Assembly (NCBI GenBank): GCA_023634235.1
Contig: JAMKCF010000009.1
Span: 4,278,001-4,342,000 of the forward strand
DNA length: 64,000 nt
From: Pisaster brevispinus
Taxonomy: Eukaryota; Echinodermata; Asteroidea; Forcipulatida; Asteriidae
Direction: 5' to 3'
The position numbers and the translations under genes are program-made. The notes beneath the pieces were generated by a model. That model was not told where the DNA came from and ran no database searches. It worked only from the letters and a program-made list of their open reading frames with translations. Positions 48,023-61,297 of this stretch are shown in pieces. Numbering within the stretch: the first letter of the stretch is position 1; every line of letters begins with the position of its first letter.

Positions 48023-48256
48023 TGCCCGATCGGGCAAGTGCTCTTATTGAAACACTAATATGAGTTTTTATTTAGTCTACGAAGGTAAGTCAATAATGTC
48101 AATTTAAAAATAAAACTACATAAGTCGAGGTTTGGCAATGTTGACACTCAATTTTTTCTGGTACCAATTCTTCAGAATGTATGTCTGAATTGTGTCTCTT
48201 TTTGCCAGGTAAGTTCGGGCGAGCAATCTGCAACCAAAGCTTGCCTGATCGGGCAA
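48023..48256. repeat. Two copies of a TTGCCYGATCGGGCAA-like palindrome
   Basis: TGCCCGATCGGGCA (48023-48036) is a perfect 14-bp palindrome. TTGCCTGATCGGGCAA (48241-48256) is the same motif with one mismatch, 218 bp away. Confidence 0.6.
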
Positions 48257-48909
48257 TTACGAAAGAAGAAAAAAAATTGTCGACCCCTGCCGGTAACTTG
48301 ATAATCAGTGAGCTGTCAGATTGTCCTTTGGGTTATTTTTTTTATATTATCAATCTTGTCTTTCAGAGATCTGAACACAGTGTAAACTCAAACCTCTCAA
48401 GCTGATAAGAAATGAACACTTTTTAATGCATTGAATCTTCATCAGTTACAGATCTCCTGACTCCACTAGTAAACGTACTCATTCTTCCTTCTGCACCAAG
48501 CCCTCCCCGTCACCAGCTCTACAGTATCAAATGTTGACGTGACGGTGAAACCAAAACCCCACAACCGACAGCGCTGATGAATCTTACCAAAGGAAGGGGG
48601 GTCTTGTCTTACACCATGACCTCTGAACCTTGACACCTCTTGAGACAGGGGACGGGAGACTTTACAGTTCAGGCACACCTGGAATATTTGTTGGATGACT
48701 AAGTGCTATTTCTGTCATCGTCTTCGGGTTTTGATGTGCTGTGCACAGAGCGCTAACATTAACATGAAGTTATTACCTCCTCATTAACAATTGAACATCT
48801 CAGACACTCTCTCTCTAGGGGACCCATTAAAAGGAAACTTACAGCCTCTTCAAGGAGTGCTGCAAGGTCAGGATTTTTTATTTTTTGTTTTTGTTTGCTT
48901 GAATGTCCT

Positions 48910-49104
48910 GGGCTCAATTTCATAGAGCTGTTTGAGCAGAAAATTATGCTTAACACTTTCCTCCTAAGCAAACATAAGAAGGATACCAGTTCATAGATTG
49001 TATTTGTCTGTTAGTATTTTGGCTGGTAACCTTACTCTGGTAAGCATACTTTTGTTGTGCTTAGCTACTTTTTGTGCTTAAGCAGCACTATGAAATTCAG
49101 CCCT
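48910..49104 (+). mobile_element. MITE-like element, both ends present
   Basis: GGGCTCAATTTCATAGAGCT to TATGAAATTCAGCCCT, with ATTTTGGCTGGTAACCTTAC and TTGTTGTGCTTAGCTACTTT inside. A more decayed relative follows at about 49200-49314 (TTTTTGTTATGCTTGGCTGC). Confidence 0.75.
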
Positions 49105-49472
49105 AGTTGTTGGAAAGTTATACCTTAAATGTTTCCCAATCAGGTTCAAGAATAAGTTCCAAGTTAAAGTTACAGAGAACATGAAACTTAACTCTTCATT
49201 ACAAATTCATTGTGGACAAGGTGCTGTACATATAACAAATCAGTTCATTTGCATAATTTTGTGTGGCATATTTTTGTTATGCTTGGCTGCTTTTTGCCCT
49301 TGAAACAGGGCCCCGATGATGGGTAAGATAAAGACAGGAAGTCTCTTTGTGAAAGTGACAAACAGTTGAATTGTTTCACATGAACCTTATTTCTTATTAT
49401 CAGAACTACCAACTGAGACCGAACATTACCTTTTAGACACAGTAATGTCAGGGAATAGACCCCTTGAGTATG

Positions 49473-49754
49473 TATAATAATATATTGTACTTGTATAGCG
49501 CCTACTGCAGGCCAGCCTCTAAGCGCTTAACATTCAGTATTTCCTGCAAGGTATTTGGGGCTACGTTTGAAGTATGAGACCTACTCCTTTACATAGCACC
49601 TTGTAATGGTTTACAAGGTGCTGTGGCGCAATATGCAGCCGATCAAACCAGGAACACCGGGGCGGACCCCTTCTCTTTTCGATAAGTGCACTGGGTTCTT
49701 TTTCGTGCGTTACACAACACACGGGACCAACGGCTTTACGTCCCATCCGAAGGA
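49473..49754 (-). mobile_element. tRNA-Leu-headed SINE, head missing
   Basis: A minus-strand copy with the tail (TTGTATAGCGCC, AGCGCTTA) and body (CCGGGGCGGACCCCTTCTCT; TTACACAACACACGGGACCA; CGTCCCATCCGAAGGA). It breaks off before the tRNA-like region. Confidence 0.8.
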
Positions 49755-50428
49755 TGTCACATGGCCAGAACAGCCCCCTCACTGAGGTCAATGAAGAGCT
49801 ACCATTGGCTGAGAGCCGTGCGCAGCTCGTACACGCATGCACCTTTCCATTGTTTGACGTCAAAGACGGTGGCCAATGCAAGGAGTCTATTTGTCACTAA
49901 TGTTACACTAATCTCATTTTGAGAAACATTCCAATATTAAATGAATTATTGTAATGGTAAAAGTTGACTTTTATAATTTTTGTAATGATAAAAATGCCAC
50001 ACTTAAATCATGATAGTTTCAAAATCGGACAAATTTTAAAACATTCTGTTATAGTAAAGAGGATTGAAACCCATTTGCTCAGTATGTATCTAGTGCCAAC
50101 CCCCATTAACCGATGCTGACATCATGACTTTGAAATGAGTTCACCATCAGTCCAACAAATCCTCACTTTTGACATCGCAATTTGCGTGAAGTATGAAATA
50201 TTACCACAACTTCTCCAAGAAAAATACTGATGCACATACCCCGAGAGACCCAGACAGAACACAAGCGCTGACTGAAACAGGAAAAACAAAACCTTATGGC
50301 ATTTTTGGTCCGCCTTTACCACATGTACAAACACCGTCTCTGACTATTGTGCAATAATAATAAAAAATCTGAGCACGTCAGCAGGCCGGGAGTTTTAAGC
50401 AGCGGCCATTGTCTCCCTATTGCTCTGT

Positions 50429-50610
50429 GGGCAATTTCATCAAAACCTGCTTAAGCAGAAACTATTGGTTAATAAATTTCTGCTAAGCAAATCTTTGCAG
50501 GAAACCAGTCACAGTACAAATAGACATTTTGGCTGGTAACCTTATTCTAGTAAGCAAATATGTTTTGTGCTTAGTTACTTTTTGTGCTTGAGCAGCTCTA
50601 TGGAATGGTA
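50429..50610 (+). mobile_element. MITE-like element
   Basis: GGGCAATTTCATCAAAACCT, AAACCAGTCACAGTACAAAT, CATTTTGGCTGGTAACCTTA, then TTTTTGTGCTTGAGCAGCTC. It abuts the dispersed repeat at 50640-50945. Confidence 0.7.
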
Positions 50611-50639
50611 CTGGTGTTAGGGAGTGCATAACACTGGTA

Positions 50640-50945
50640 AGAGTGAATGCCTACAGATTTACACATAACTTACATGGTATAAAAATGGTCATGGTGGAAA
50701 ACTAAATAGTTTTGCCTGAAATGCTATAGTTTCTGAGAAATGATTAAAATAAGTAGTCATGATCTTGCGAGTTCGAAACCCGATACTTGAAAACTGTGAA
50801 ACATAGTGAAGGGGTTATTTACTATTTTCTCGTCACTGTGATGATTGATTGAGCTTAAACTTTCACAGGTTTGTTATTTCATGTATATGTTGGGTCACAC
50901 AAAGTGTGGATACTGGTCTTTGACAACTACAAATGTTGGCCGCAA
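50640..50945 (-). repeat. Dispersed repeat, 'agaccagtatccatac' family, minus orientation
   Basis: GGTCATGGTGGAAAACTAAA, TGCCTGAAATGCTATAGTTT, GAGCTTAAACTTTCACAGGT and AAGTGTGGATACTGGTCTTT are the reverse complement of the copy at 13262-13553. Confidence 0.7.
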
Positions 50946-51479
50946 TCTTTACAGATAAAGTTCATACTTTTTAATTTAAAAAAAGTGTCTTTTTTTGAAG
51001 AGTAAATTAAAATGCCTTATCTAGTTCTCAATAAACACAACCAAACTGTGGAAGTTTCAGACACTTACAAGCTCCCATTTCAGGGAAAACTACCAAAAAT
51101 AAGTTTATTCATTTATTTTGTTCATGTTTACATCCTCTGTGGCAATCGAAATAAGAAGGAGTGATTTTTAGGTTTATCAAATGCCATTTTCTCCACAAAC
51201 TATTTCTCTGGAATGTTGGTGCTGCATGGTGAACTTGAAAATCAATGAGATTTTAGAGTGAGACCAATCACTCAAGAGTGCCTGAAAGAATGAAACAAAC
51301 TTGGGGAGTAAAAATACACTTTTAGGACTTACTAAGTGGACTATTTCCTCACTCCTCAGAATGTTTACATTGCACGTTTAAACACAGCCATGTGATCTCC
51401 TCGACCAATCAGAATGGATAAACTGTCCCAGAGGCTGATGGATTGCTTTGATTGTGACAACAACAAAAAAGCTGAGTTG

Positions 51480-51620
51480 ATCTTCAAGGCATTCAGGTTG
51501 GCTCAGGGGTTTAGTACAGGCTGCCAGTTCGAATCCCAGACCTGAGCCTGGCATGTGGATTGGGTTAGTGTGTGGGTTTTTTTTTTTCAACTGTAGGGGT
51601 TTTCCTCCCACATCTACATT
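51480..51620 (+). mobile_element. Possible third tRNA-derived SINE type
   Basis: TTGGCTCAGGGGTTTAGTAC resembles an A box and CAGTTCGAATCCCAGACC a B box. They are followed by GCATGTGGATTGGGTTAGTG, a T run and TGTAGGGGTTTTCCTCCCAC. Only one copy is seen here, so the call is tentative. Confidence 0.4.
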
Positions 51621-51629
51621 AAAACTGAC

Positions 51630-54600
51630 ATTTCTTCTTCATCTTCTCTACACAGGTATCTTTGAGCCTACCGATTAGAGTGTTAGTCATTTTTTAAGGT
51701 GCCTTGGTTTCGTTACAAAAAAAAACAAAACCCGATATCATAAATAATCAGGTTGGGTTCAATCAATTAATCTTTAGATCTTACCGTTGTCACGATAAAA
51801 AAGAACCCTAAAAACAAACAAACAAACAAAACAGCATCATCACTTTATACTGCCAGCCGTCCAACTTAAGAGGCACTCGATTAATATGTAAATAAGTCTG
51901 CTGTAGTTTAACGAGCACAGTGTGGAAAAATGGAAGGAATAAATCATCTACTGTGCTTTCATCCGCCTTAAGTTGAACCTCAAATAAATCCATAAATTCT
52001 ATGCAGAGGATAAAAAAAGTAACAACAGACCCTGCTATTCCCACAGCTTCCCATCAAACATCAACTATTTATTGGCCAGGTGTAAAAATCAAATTAATTT
52101 TCAGCACAATGTCGTTTTATTTTTTCACTTTTCATTTTTTTCATATCGTCACCACTGTTCACATTCTGAGATACAATAACAGCGTACCTACAATGGGGGG
52201 AGGGGGGGGGTGTTGGTACACCATGTGACAATTCACAAATAATTCATGGTTTTTACAATGAGCTGTTGCACAATAAATATCCTGACACGTTATAAATCAT
52301 GGGTACTGTAAAAAAAAATAGGGATTAAACGCTGCTGGTGACGGTAGAAAAGAGTGGGGGGGGGGAGGCGGTGTGAATCTTTGTCAGCATCATCATCAAG
52401 CCATATTGATTAATGAAATGTAAACAACCATCTGTGTGCTTCTAACTTAGAGTATAGCTTGGCCAATATGGAGGCCACCCTTGCAACGGTATTTCAAGAG
52501 CTACTTGGTAACAGCGTCCGCCGAGTTTTACTTCCCGCGGAAACAAACCGACCTCCACTTGGCCCTCATTGTGAAACGATTTCTCTCAAGGCATAAATAA
52601 CCTTACAGTCGTTTATCTTAACAAAGACAAATAAAGCCTTGATTTTAAATACCGTCTTTTACAGCTCACACTGCAGACTCTCACGTTCGCTCCAATTTCA
52701 TCCTTTGCATCATTTGATTCTGTGTAATGGGTTTGTTTTCCATTAGTACCCAACCGAGGACAAAAATTAACCACCACCTAAAAGCCCTACTTGAAATAGA
52801 AAATTTATTCCATGGATCAACTGGCGATAGTAGCTAGTCAAGTTCCCTGTGCACATCAACAACGATTCAATAACAAAGCCTGCAAGGGACCAGATTTGTC
52901 TTTCCTGCAGTTTTCCGAGTTTGGCGATTTTTCAACACTGAGGCAACTGTATACTTTTATCTCACCTTAAAAAGTACCTTTATCAAAACTGACTCCACTT
53001 TCTCTCTGTCAAGTTGGACCACAACTGTTCCAGTTGCATTTCCAATCATTTTTCCCCCTCCTCATTAAATCCCAGAATCAGCAGGAAACACAAGATGACA
53101 GGTACGTCATTCTAGAAACAACAGCACTCCATATAGAGCCACTTTTGTTTCCTACACTTCCGAAACAAACTCTCCACAAATTGATTAATATTAATTCGCT
53201 GTTAAACATTAAACCCCATCATTCCATTTTTGTATTTAATTTTTTTTTCTCAAACTGAATGTTATTTTAAAAAAACTGCTCTTTGGATTTATTCAGCCAC
53301 AGAGCAAAGCATAACAAAATTCCATGAGCTGTAAGAGGACATAAATAAAAGTGACAACTACAGACTAAGGCTAACCAAATGATGCAGCAACAAGACGTTT
53401 TCACTCTACAAGAAAAAGATATTTGTTTTCAAAATCCGGCGCCATGGTGCCGATAATTCCGCCCCAAATGAATGTCAAACTAAGCTACACCAAATATTTA
53501 AAGATCCTTTAGCAGAACTTTTATGGGTGAGGTTATCGGCAATAAAAAAATTGTTTACTTGTACTTAGAAACAAAGAGGACAGGGTTTTGTTTTGAATGC
53601 TTGACCTGATCAGAGGGCCTTTCTCGGGGTAAATGTTTACAACCGAAACTGAAAGGCAGCAGCTAGCAGGGTTGGGGGAAAAAGCAAACAGTTTTTACTG
53701 CTGTCCCGTGCGCACACAGAAATGTGCACGGCATGTGATAGTGTGCATTATCGTTCAATATCAAAATTATGAAATATTGCTTTCAGTATTGGTGCAATAT
53801 TTTGTTACAAATAACGAAGAGGATGTCTACTTGCTTCTATCTTACCCTACCCAACCCATCCACCATTGAAATAAATCCGACACTTTTGCAATTTACACAG
53901 ATGTTGTAACCGTAAAAAGGATTTTCCAAATTCAATAATTACGGAGAGCAGTCAGTCATTCAGGACACCTTGTTGAGATGGTCCCTTTCTCTATAACTCA
54001 CTAGTGTGTGTACGCCAGAGCATATCTGCCTAACTCATTATTGCCTAACTACAGTACACATACACACAGGGCAGCACTACTGTAATACCCCAGTGAGGAC
54101 CTGACAGTTATGCATTACTGGTCAAACCTGCCTAACAACACCATCCGAAGAGTGTGGTTATTCCATACAAATTCAGCCCTCCAAAGTATTGATGGGCAAT
54201 TGAGAGACCAAACAAGCTCAGTGGATATGAACACATGAAATTGTTTGGTGGCTGGAGACGTAGCTTTTATAACATTCCAAAATTGAGGGAACTGTTAAGC
54301 ATTGCTTTTCAGAAGAATAAATGTTTGTTTTTGTACGATATATTTGGGAGGTTTTTTTTAATTATAGAATTGTATCCTTAAAAATATGTACACTTTCTTT
54401 AATTGTGCTTGACACAGGTTTTTACGGAGCCAACATATTATCACAGTGAATAGGTAGGTTCTTAAAACATTGTACTTAGCTTTAATATTGAAACTGCCTT
54501 GCCAGGTTATTACTTTAAAACACCGTAACAAAATAATGGAAATGTTCTCAGGATGATTCAGAACTGTGCCAAATTCAAAAGTTTTAAGAAATTGAGGTTT

Positions 54601-57600
54601 CTGTGGGTGGGGTGGGTGGGGTGGGTGGGTTTTTTTTAGGGGTAGAACCCTCAGAGGTAATAATTATGGCCAGCCTTAACTCTTTTCCTTCTTCAGATTC
54701 CCGGCCATTTTGCATTGCCTGTGGCCAACATACACGTGCTAATTATTCAAATTATTATTCAAACTGTGTTGTTGGGTGACCGCATAAGTCAATATACTGG
54801 CTTGTGGTTCGTAAAGCGTTCAATATATTTTGACCGTATAATTTACCTTTACTGCACAGATGGGTCAAGCCCCACTCTGCCTCATTTTCATTATGGAATT
54901 TAATTGCCAGAGTAAATTCTCTATTAACTTCCGTCTCCCATTAATACAAAATAAACACAACTGAAGGTACCGAGTGACAAGCATTAGCAGCAGGAATGTT
55001 GTGCAATAATGCCTGCAACTTACTGCAAACAATAGTCAGGGGCAACGGAGATTACATTCATAATGACTGGATGTTTCTCAAGGCACAGAGCAATTTAACA
55101 CTGTAGCAAACTTTTTCAAAAATGGTAATTTATAGCTTTTTGGTAAACACGAAAAAAGGAAAAAAGCTTGCCTCGAAAATAAAGTCAACTTCCATACAAT
55201 GTACACTGCGCTTTAACATGCCATGGTCAATTCGGACAAATTTTGTAGAAACACAAACACAACCTGGTACCTTCACACATCCTTTGTTATTACTAAAGAA
55301 AACTTTGCTACAAAGTTTGCATTTACCAGTGTTTAGGGTACCAGGAGAATTTAAGCCAATCACACCTGAACCTGGCTAATCACAGAACTCATTACTGACA
55401 AACTATGCAACCTAACAAACCCTTGACTGACAGCCGTGGGCGGAGCTTAAAATGAACACGCCCCCCTTTTAAACACAGAAGGACAGCAACAGTGAAACTT
55501 CACGTGACAAAAGGAAAGAGAAATTTGATATGGGTTGCATGTTATCTGTGGAGAACTGCACTGCACATGTTTCAAGTTAATGCAAGGCTTGTAAAATATA
55601 GCTCAATATTTTGATTTAATTCAATATCACTGTTACAAAGTCTCTGTCGGATTGCAAAACAGTCATGTAATCTATAAGTGCCAAAAGTAAAACAATTTAG
55701 GGCTTTCCAACTAAATTTTGAAACCACTGTCAAGATTTGGGGCAATCAGAAAACTGAGTTCCTAGTTTTGACTAAGATTCAACTCTTGCAACCAATTCAG
55801 TACAACATTAATTTTCCCTTGCCATTCTATACAGTGTACCAGCAGCAGTGGTGTAACAGGGGGGGGGGGCGCCCCCTGCTCAGACCCATTGCCCCCTTCT
55901 CCAAAATTTGTTTTAATGAAAATTCGGAAATGGATGGTATGATATGTAAAATAGCCCCCTCCCCAAAATGAAAATGTGTGGTTGGACCACACTGACAAGC
56001 ACTATGGCAAAGTGTAGGCTTGATTCTCCACAGTAGAGACAGAGAGAGTTGCTGAGTTCAGTTCCCACCTGGACAAATTAGAACACCTTAAATTGTCATC
56101 CGTGGTGGGTTCAGTTCCTACCCAAGTCAATCGAAATGTCTCAACTTTCCTTTAGATCAAGAGGGAAGTCAAGGGGAAGTCAAGGGGAGGGGGATTAACA
56201 CAGTGGCAGGTGTTACAGCAAGATAGTTAATTATCTTCACCGATAAACAAATTATGATTTGGGTTTTGTTGTTTATATGCCTTTGCTTAGAGTCAGTCAC
56301 TTTCATTAGTCAATTAGTTCTATGTGAACAAATCACAGCGATATATTTGATCGATTACTACTAACAGCTTGAATGTCAAACTTTAATAAAATCCTTCCCC
56401 CTCAATGTTTTGTCGCATGCAGATAGGAAATTCCTTTCTTCTAAAAAAAGGAAATCACATTTCGGGAATTCAAAATGATCAGGTGTCATTTTCAGGGGCG
56501 GAAATGAACAAGGGGGAAACAACAAGAACAACAACAACAACAACATCAAAAACAACAACAAAGAAACACCCTGCCTACATAATACAACAGAATTTGAATT
56601 TTATCTCAGAGATTCACAACTTCCTCATTTCAGTCAGCCCTTAAACCGTGGCAGATCCCCAGCACCTGATCTGAACAAATACAGCCTCCAAATCCAGATG
56701 GGAGAACAAGACGACTTGGGATATTAATGGAGATAAAAGAAAATACAGACAGACTCGGTTGATAAACATTTCACCTCCTTGTTTGTCCATGTGGGGGCAG
56801 AGTGTATGAGTGTGTATTGGATTTGTATTTCCAATTAGACGCAGTAATGCGGTATTATTTTTTTGGGCGAGGCATAACGATTGCTGGGGTCTTTATTCCA
56901 CTGTGACACATGGGATTTAAAAAAAAAAAAAGTTTTTTTTTTTTACAGATTCACCTTAAAAACTGCAAAATGAGATGTTTATCCTGGATTAAATCATCGT
57001 AACTGGAAAACCAGACAGGGTTTTTGTTCCTCTTCCATATGACACCTCAAATGAACCGATTAAATTATCAGAAGTTGTAGTCATTTCATGTTTAGTTTAC
57101 TGAACTTATCTTTGTCATGGTATCGGACTTATGGACTTTTTAAGAGGCTTACGTGACCGCGTAACAATTCAAGGAAAAACAAGACTGCAGAATTTAATCT
57201 GAATAGAATATATAGCATTCAAGCTCCATAATTTCACATGCGTACAATAGTCAGAATTAAGATGGAATCATTGGTGCGGCTATTGCAGGTAACTCTGTAA
57301 TTTCTTGCTTTTAAATTTGGTGCATTTGGATCTCGTACAAAGCAATAAATGTATGCAATTGGTCCAGTAGCCTACAAACAGCTGTCAACAGTTTCGACTG
57401 ATCTCAGTGGTGTGTCCAAGTGTAACCTCTTTAATCCTGAAGTCATGGGCCAGCCGCTACAAGAGTGTCTCCCGAGTATAGAAAGTATGCTTGGGCACAC
57501 TGGGACCGCAGATATTTCAGAGTAATTGAACGATGAAAGGATTGCACAACCGTTCTGATGTCGGAAACACTTTTTCTTTTCTTTTTTCCTTCTCTTCTTT

Positions 57601-57740
57601 TCTTCTTCTTCTTGCTTTTTTTGTCTGTTTGTGCTGTCCTCTTTCACTGTGGTCAGCCACCTCATCACAGAGTGGCGCTCAGAACATTAATGTCTGTCCA
57701 CGGCAGCCCGGGGTTTCCGGTGGGAATTTCATAATCTCAT
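51630..57740. other. Intron sequence with simple repeats only
   Basis: G-rich runs near 52195-52211 and 52357-52366, a GGGTG repeat near 54604-54627, an 11-base G run near 55859, (AAC)n near 56520-56563 and a TTC-rich tract near 57574-57612. No exon, RNA gene or recognised repeat family. Confidence 0.4.
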
Positions 57741-57770
57741 CGATTTGATTCGTTGTGGTGGATCAAATCG
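57741..57770. repeat. Perfect 9-bp inverted repeat, 12-bp spacer
   Basis: CGATTTGAT (57741-57749) and ATCAAATCG (57762-57770). Possibly a protein-binding site pair; chance cannot be excluded. Confidence 0.4.
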
Positions 57771-57802
57771 CTGTACCGACAGATGACGACCACAAGAAGG
57801 GG

Positions 57803-57824
57803 ACACACACACACACACACACAC
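57803..57824 (+). repeat. (AC)n microsatellite
   Basis: About 11 AC units. Confidence 0.9.
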
Positions 57825-59830
57825 AAAACCCATCAGAGTAAATGGTTAACTTGGGATGAATCCTACACAAGCAGGCCGCTTTCTATCGGGGAAAAAAGAA
57901 AGCACAACCGGGACAAATTTCCATGAGAGTTTTTGCTCTTAAAGGCATCCCATGAGGTTTTTAAAATTTTATTTTGAGAACTTAATCAGGGCAAGTAATT
58001 CTCAGCTGGATTCCGTATCACACCAGCACTGATTACAGATCACTCCATCTCAGACCGGGCCCAAATACCATTGACAGTTTTGACACAGAGGTCATCACGG
58101 GTCGACCAAGGTCATCTGAGGTCAGCCGTGGTCAGAAAAAAAGCATGCTGCTGCCAAGAAGGAGCGTCAGTTTGTTTTTCTGTCTGTCTTGATAAGGTTG
58201 TAGAATAGGATCGAATTAATCAAAGATAGAAAGAAGGAAAGTACCAGCTAACCCACGATTTGAAATATTTGACAACTGAAATCTTAAAACAGTTAGGAGA
58301 GAGAGGAAGTTAAAGTGGTATTTAGGGTTGGGCTGTGAGGTGTTTTCAAACAGAGTGACTTGGAACTGGCCTTTATCTAAACAAAAGCGAAAATACCCGA
58401 TCTGATGATAGGGCTTGTATTGGAGCAGTCGGTTCTGAATGAATTCAGAAGTAATAAAAGTCGATTTGAAGTTGGGACCTCAATCGTCAGGGAAGATGAC
58501 AATGTGAAATAGTTCTGAGAACGGAAGGTGATGAGAAAACATGCTCCAACACTTGTTTACTTGAAGATCAAGCCGTAGCCATTATGGGCTTGTTTGGACG
58601 CGGTCTCACTATAGGCAAAATAGCTGAAACTTAGAAACAAAATTTGAAAAACTCACACTAGGCTGTTTAAAAAGTCCTCATAATTGAGAAAACTTTTTTT
58701 TATCTTTCTGTTGTTGTTTTTTTAAATCTAGTGGGGCTTTTAAGCTAAAATGTTTACATCCAGCTGAAACTTCAAAATCCTTGCCGATTCTACTGAATCT
58801 ATGTAGTACAAGCTATGGATACCACTCAACTTAACACAGAATCATTATGAAATCTCTAACACAGAGATAATAAATCTGCCACATTAATACAACTATTTAA
58901 TAACCCTTCCACGTTTGTTAAAGTAATCACTTGGAATCATTACAAATGTATACAGGAGTCAGAGAGAGGGTGATCATCGAACTGTCTCTCCATTTTGTAC
59001 TAACGTTAGCCAGTTAAAAGCCGGGGATCTTCCATTTTTGAACTTCCACCCTGACAAGATTTTGTTCTTGCAATTCCTTGAACCATTTTCCATTAGGAGA
59101 ACCGCTGGCACAAAAGAAACCATGACTTAACAAAGCCAAGAGAACAAAGATTTTGTCTGAAGCAACGGGAATTTTGTGTTTCTCTTTTGAGAAAACACCA
59201 TATTCACGCGCTGTGAATCGCAAAACCTCCGCCGTGAGACACGTCCGCCAATTAGGCCCATGGCCAGAACCAAGACTGCAATCTCCATCCGCTTAGATAC
59301 AGTAAAATACAACGGTGGAAGCCTCTCACTTCCACGTAAACCTCTTCTTACAACAAATAGAACAAAGGCCTGGAATCCCGAATTACACAATAACCCCCCG
59401 CGCTAACCCCCTGCTTAGCACATCAATTTGAACAACAACAAAAATCGCTTAGCTGATGGAGATTTCCCGCAAAAATCCAATGTAATTTACATTGTTAGAA
59501 TGGTGTCCAGCTCTATATAATGTGCTCCTGGTAATTATGATTTAGCAAACATCGGAATGACATCAGTCACGTTACTTTACTGGGCATTTAGTGAGTGCTG
59601 GCTTGTCACTGGTTGTAGAAAAACAACAAGTCGCTCAGCAAGAGCCAGGATATTAATGGTCAAACAATTCATCAGTGATGTCTTGACGCCAGAAGCGAGC
59701 GGTCAGATTTCCATCGGCGAGTCAAAAATTCTGTCCCTGTTAGCAACGATGCGAAATGTAAGACATACCAGGAGTAACAAACGGCTCACTTTTATAGAGG
59801 TTTGACAACATCCACTATAGCGATTCTTAC
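57825..59830. other. Start of the large intron (minus strand), no feature seen
   Basis: Downstream of the exon 2 donor. Open frames at 59014-59390 (minus) and 59557-59805 (plus) are unsupported; the plus one is partly opposite exon flank sequence. Confidence 0.4.
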
Positions 59831-60028
59831 CTGTGAACGAGAACCCGTAGGCTGCATACGCTGCGGCTGTCCCTGCCACGGCTCCCGCTCTTGCCCCTGC
59901 GATAGCTGCTGCCCCAGTACTCTTTCGTGACCTCATGGGTCGGGGCTGAACCTTCTTGGAGGTTGACGGTATCGTCTTGCCCCCTTTGGACGGTCCTCGT
60001 TTCCCTTGGACGAATGGTTTGGCTGGAT
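59831..60028 (-). CDS. Internal coding exon 2 (basic, then Ala/Gly-rich segment) of the same gene
   Basis: The exon is 198 bp with phase-1 start and phase-1 end, so it could be skipped without breaking the frame. The acceptor is CCGCTACAG|AT and the donor is a near-perfect TTCACAG|GTAAGA. It encodes 66 residues including the first split codon. Residues 4-36 carry eleven Lys/Arg among Gly, Pro and Ser (for example GKRGPSKGGK and RPMRSRKS), plausibly a nuclear localisation or nucleic-acid-contact segment. Residues 40-60 are mostly Ala and Gly with two Tyr. The Ala/Gly run contains an Arg (residue 47) and is too polar to be a convincing membrane helix. GC content is well above that of the flanking intron. 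The exon sits 2.2 kb downstream of exon 1 and 39.7 kb upstream of exon 3, and the phases match on both sides. I do not recognise the family; the basic stretch resembles AT-hook or histone-tail-like sequence only in general composition. Confidence 0.8.
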
Positions 60029-61006
60029 CTGTAGCGGAAAAGTGAACGGATGGTGTCACAAATTGAGAGTTTGTATCTCTTCCAAAAAGTTATTTGGTTA
60101 ACTGGACTGTAATATGAAATACTTATACGTTTACAATCAAAAGGACGAAACACCACTGTATTTTGTTTTAAAGAGTACACTTCGTGGAACCATTCTAACG
60201 TTATTTATTTGAAAAAAAGTTTATGTATAGATCCCTTGCATGAGTGTCTCTTTTGTGTTTATTGTGAAAACATTCAAAAGTAAACACTAGTGAATTATGC
60301 AACAATGCACTCATATGCATCCAATATTTGTACAATAATAAAACAGCATTCCCGATGGACATATTTTTCAGGATGTTTGGTACCAATACCAACTACATAA
60401 ACAAGTAGGAATTCATTTCCAAATCAATCTGTATTCTGCTAATTACCCACTCATCTCTAAGTAAAATAAACACATCATTATTTTGTACTACCGTAAGAGC
60501 AAGAAACTCTTTTTAGAGATATTAATTTTCATCTTCGATTGCCTTTTAATTCTCCAGCTTCCACTCAATGCAAATTACATTGGTGGACTGGCATTTCCAG
60601 CGATTGTTATCGCAGAAGTTCCTTGTTACATATGAAGCAGTTTTTTAAAAGGTAATCCTGAGATAATAGGCACCGAGTCTTTGGTAGAGGAAAATATCAG
60701 CAAGGACGAGGTTGATCCAATGTGAACATTCCTGAAAATGGTTATATATTGGTTTTGGTTCCCCTATTTCTATACCCGGAGCTTCCCAGATGTTTTAATT
60801 TAGAAGTAATATAATAATGTGCATCATCAAAAACACAAGCCTACAAGAGATTTTGTGAAAATCCTAGAATCTGGAAAAATCCTTAGGAATGACACAACTG
60901 TAAAAAGCAGCTTCCCCTTTTTATAAAAAAATGTGACAAATAAAGACTGAATTAAAAACAAAACCAATCAACCAATCAAGGAAGCAGAGTATGCGTGTCA
61001 TTAGGC

Positions 61007-61028
61007 GGGGGGGGGGGGGGGGGGGGGG
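61007..61028 (+). repeat. Poly(G), 22 bases, longest in the window
   Basis: Uninterrupted run of 22 G in the intron between exons 1 and 2. Confidence 0.9.
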
Positions 61029-61297
61029 AGAAATGAAGAAATAAACATGTTATTCCCATTAAGTTTAATTACCAGCAACTGATGTCCATTTACGCAATAC
61101 CACCAGCACTTTGAGTTTGCTCTTCGGTAGGAATTTGTCCTCTCAATCTTAAATTGGTCATTATCTCACCATTTGCGGCTACAAAAGGCCAGTGTGTTAC
61201 ATTTGTCATACGCTGTTATTATCACTTTAACCTTATCGCCTAACGACAAATTAGGCTATATAAAGGTGATACAGCTCCAATACACAGCTGTCTGTTC

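Larger units (their letters stand above)
20087..59830 (-). other. Large intron between exons 2 and 3 (39.7 kb)
   Basis: Inferred from the phase-matched exons at its two ends. Additional cassette exons of phase 1-1 could be hidden inside and would not be detected by this argument. The listed repeats make up only part of it; the rest is unique-looking A+T-rich sequence. Confidence 0.55.

Noticed and set aside
59557..59805. 82-codon plus-strand open frame near exon 2
   Set aside because: Opposite strand of the supported gene, no splice or family evidence.
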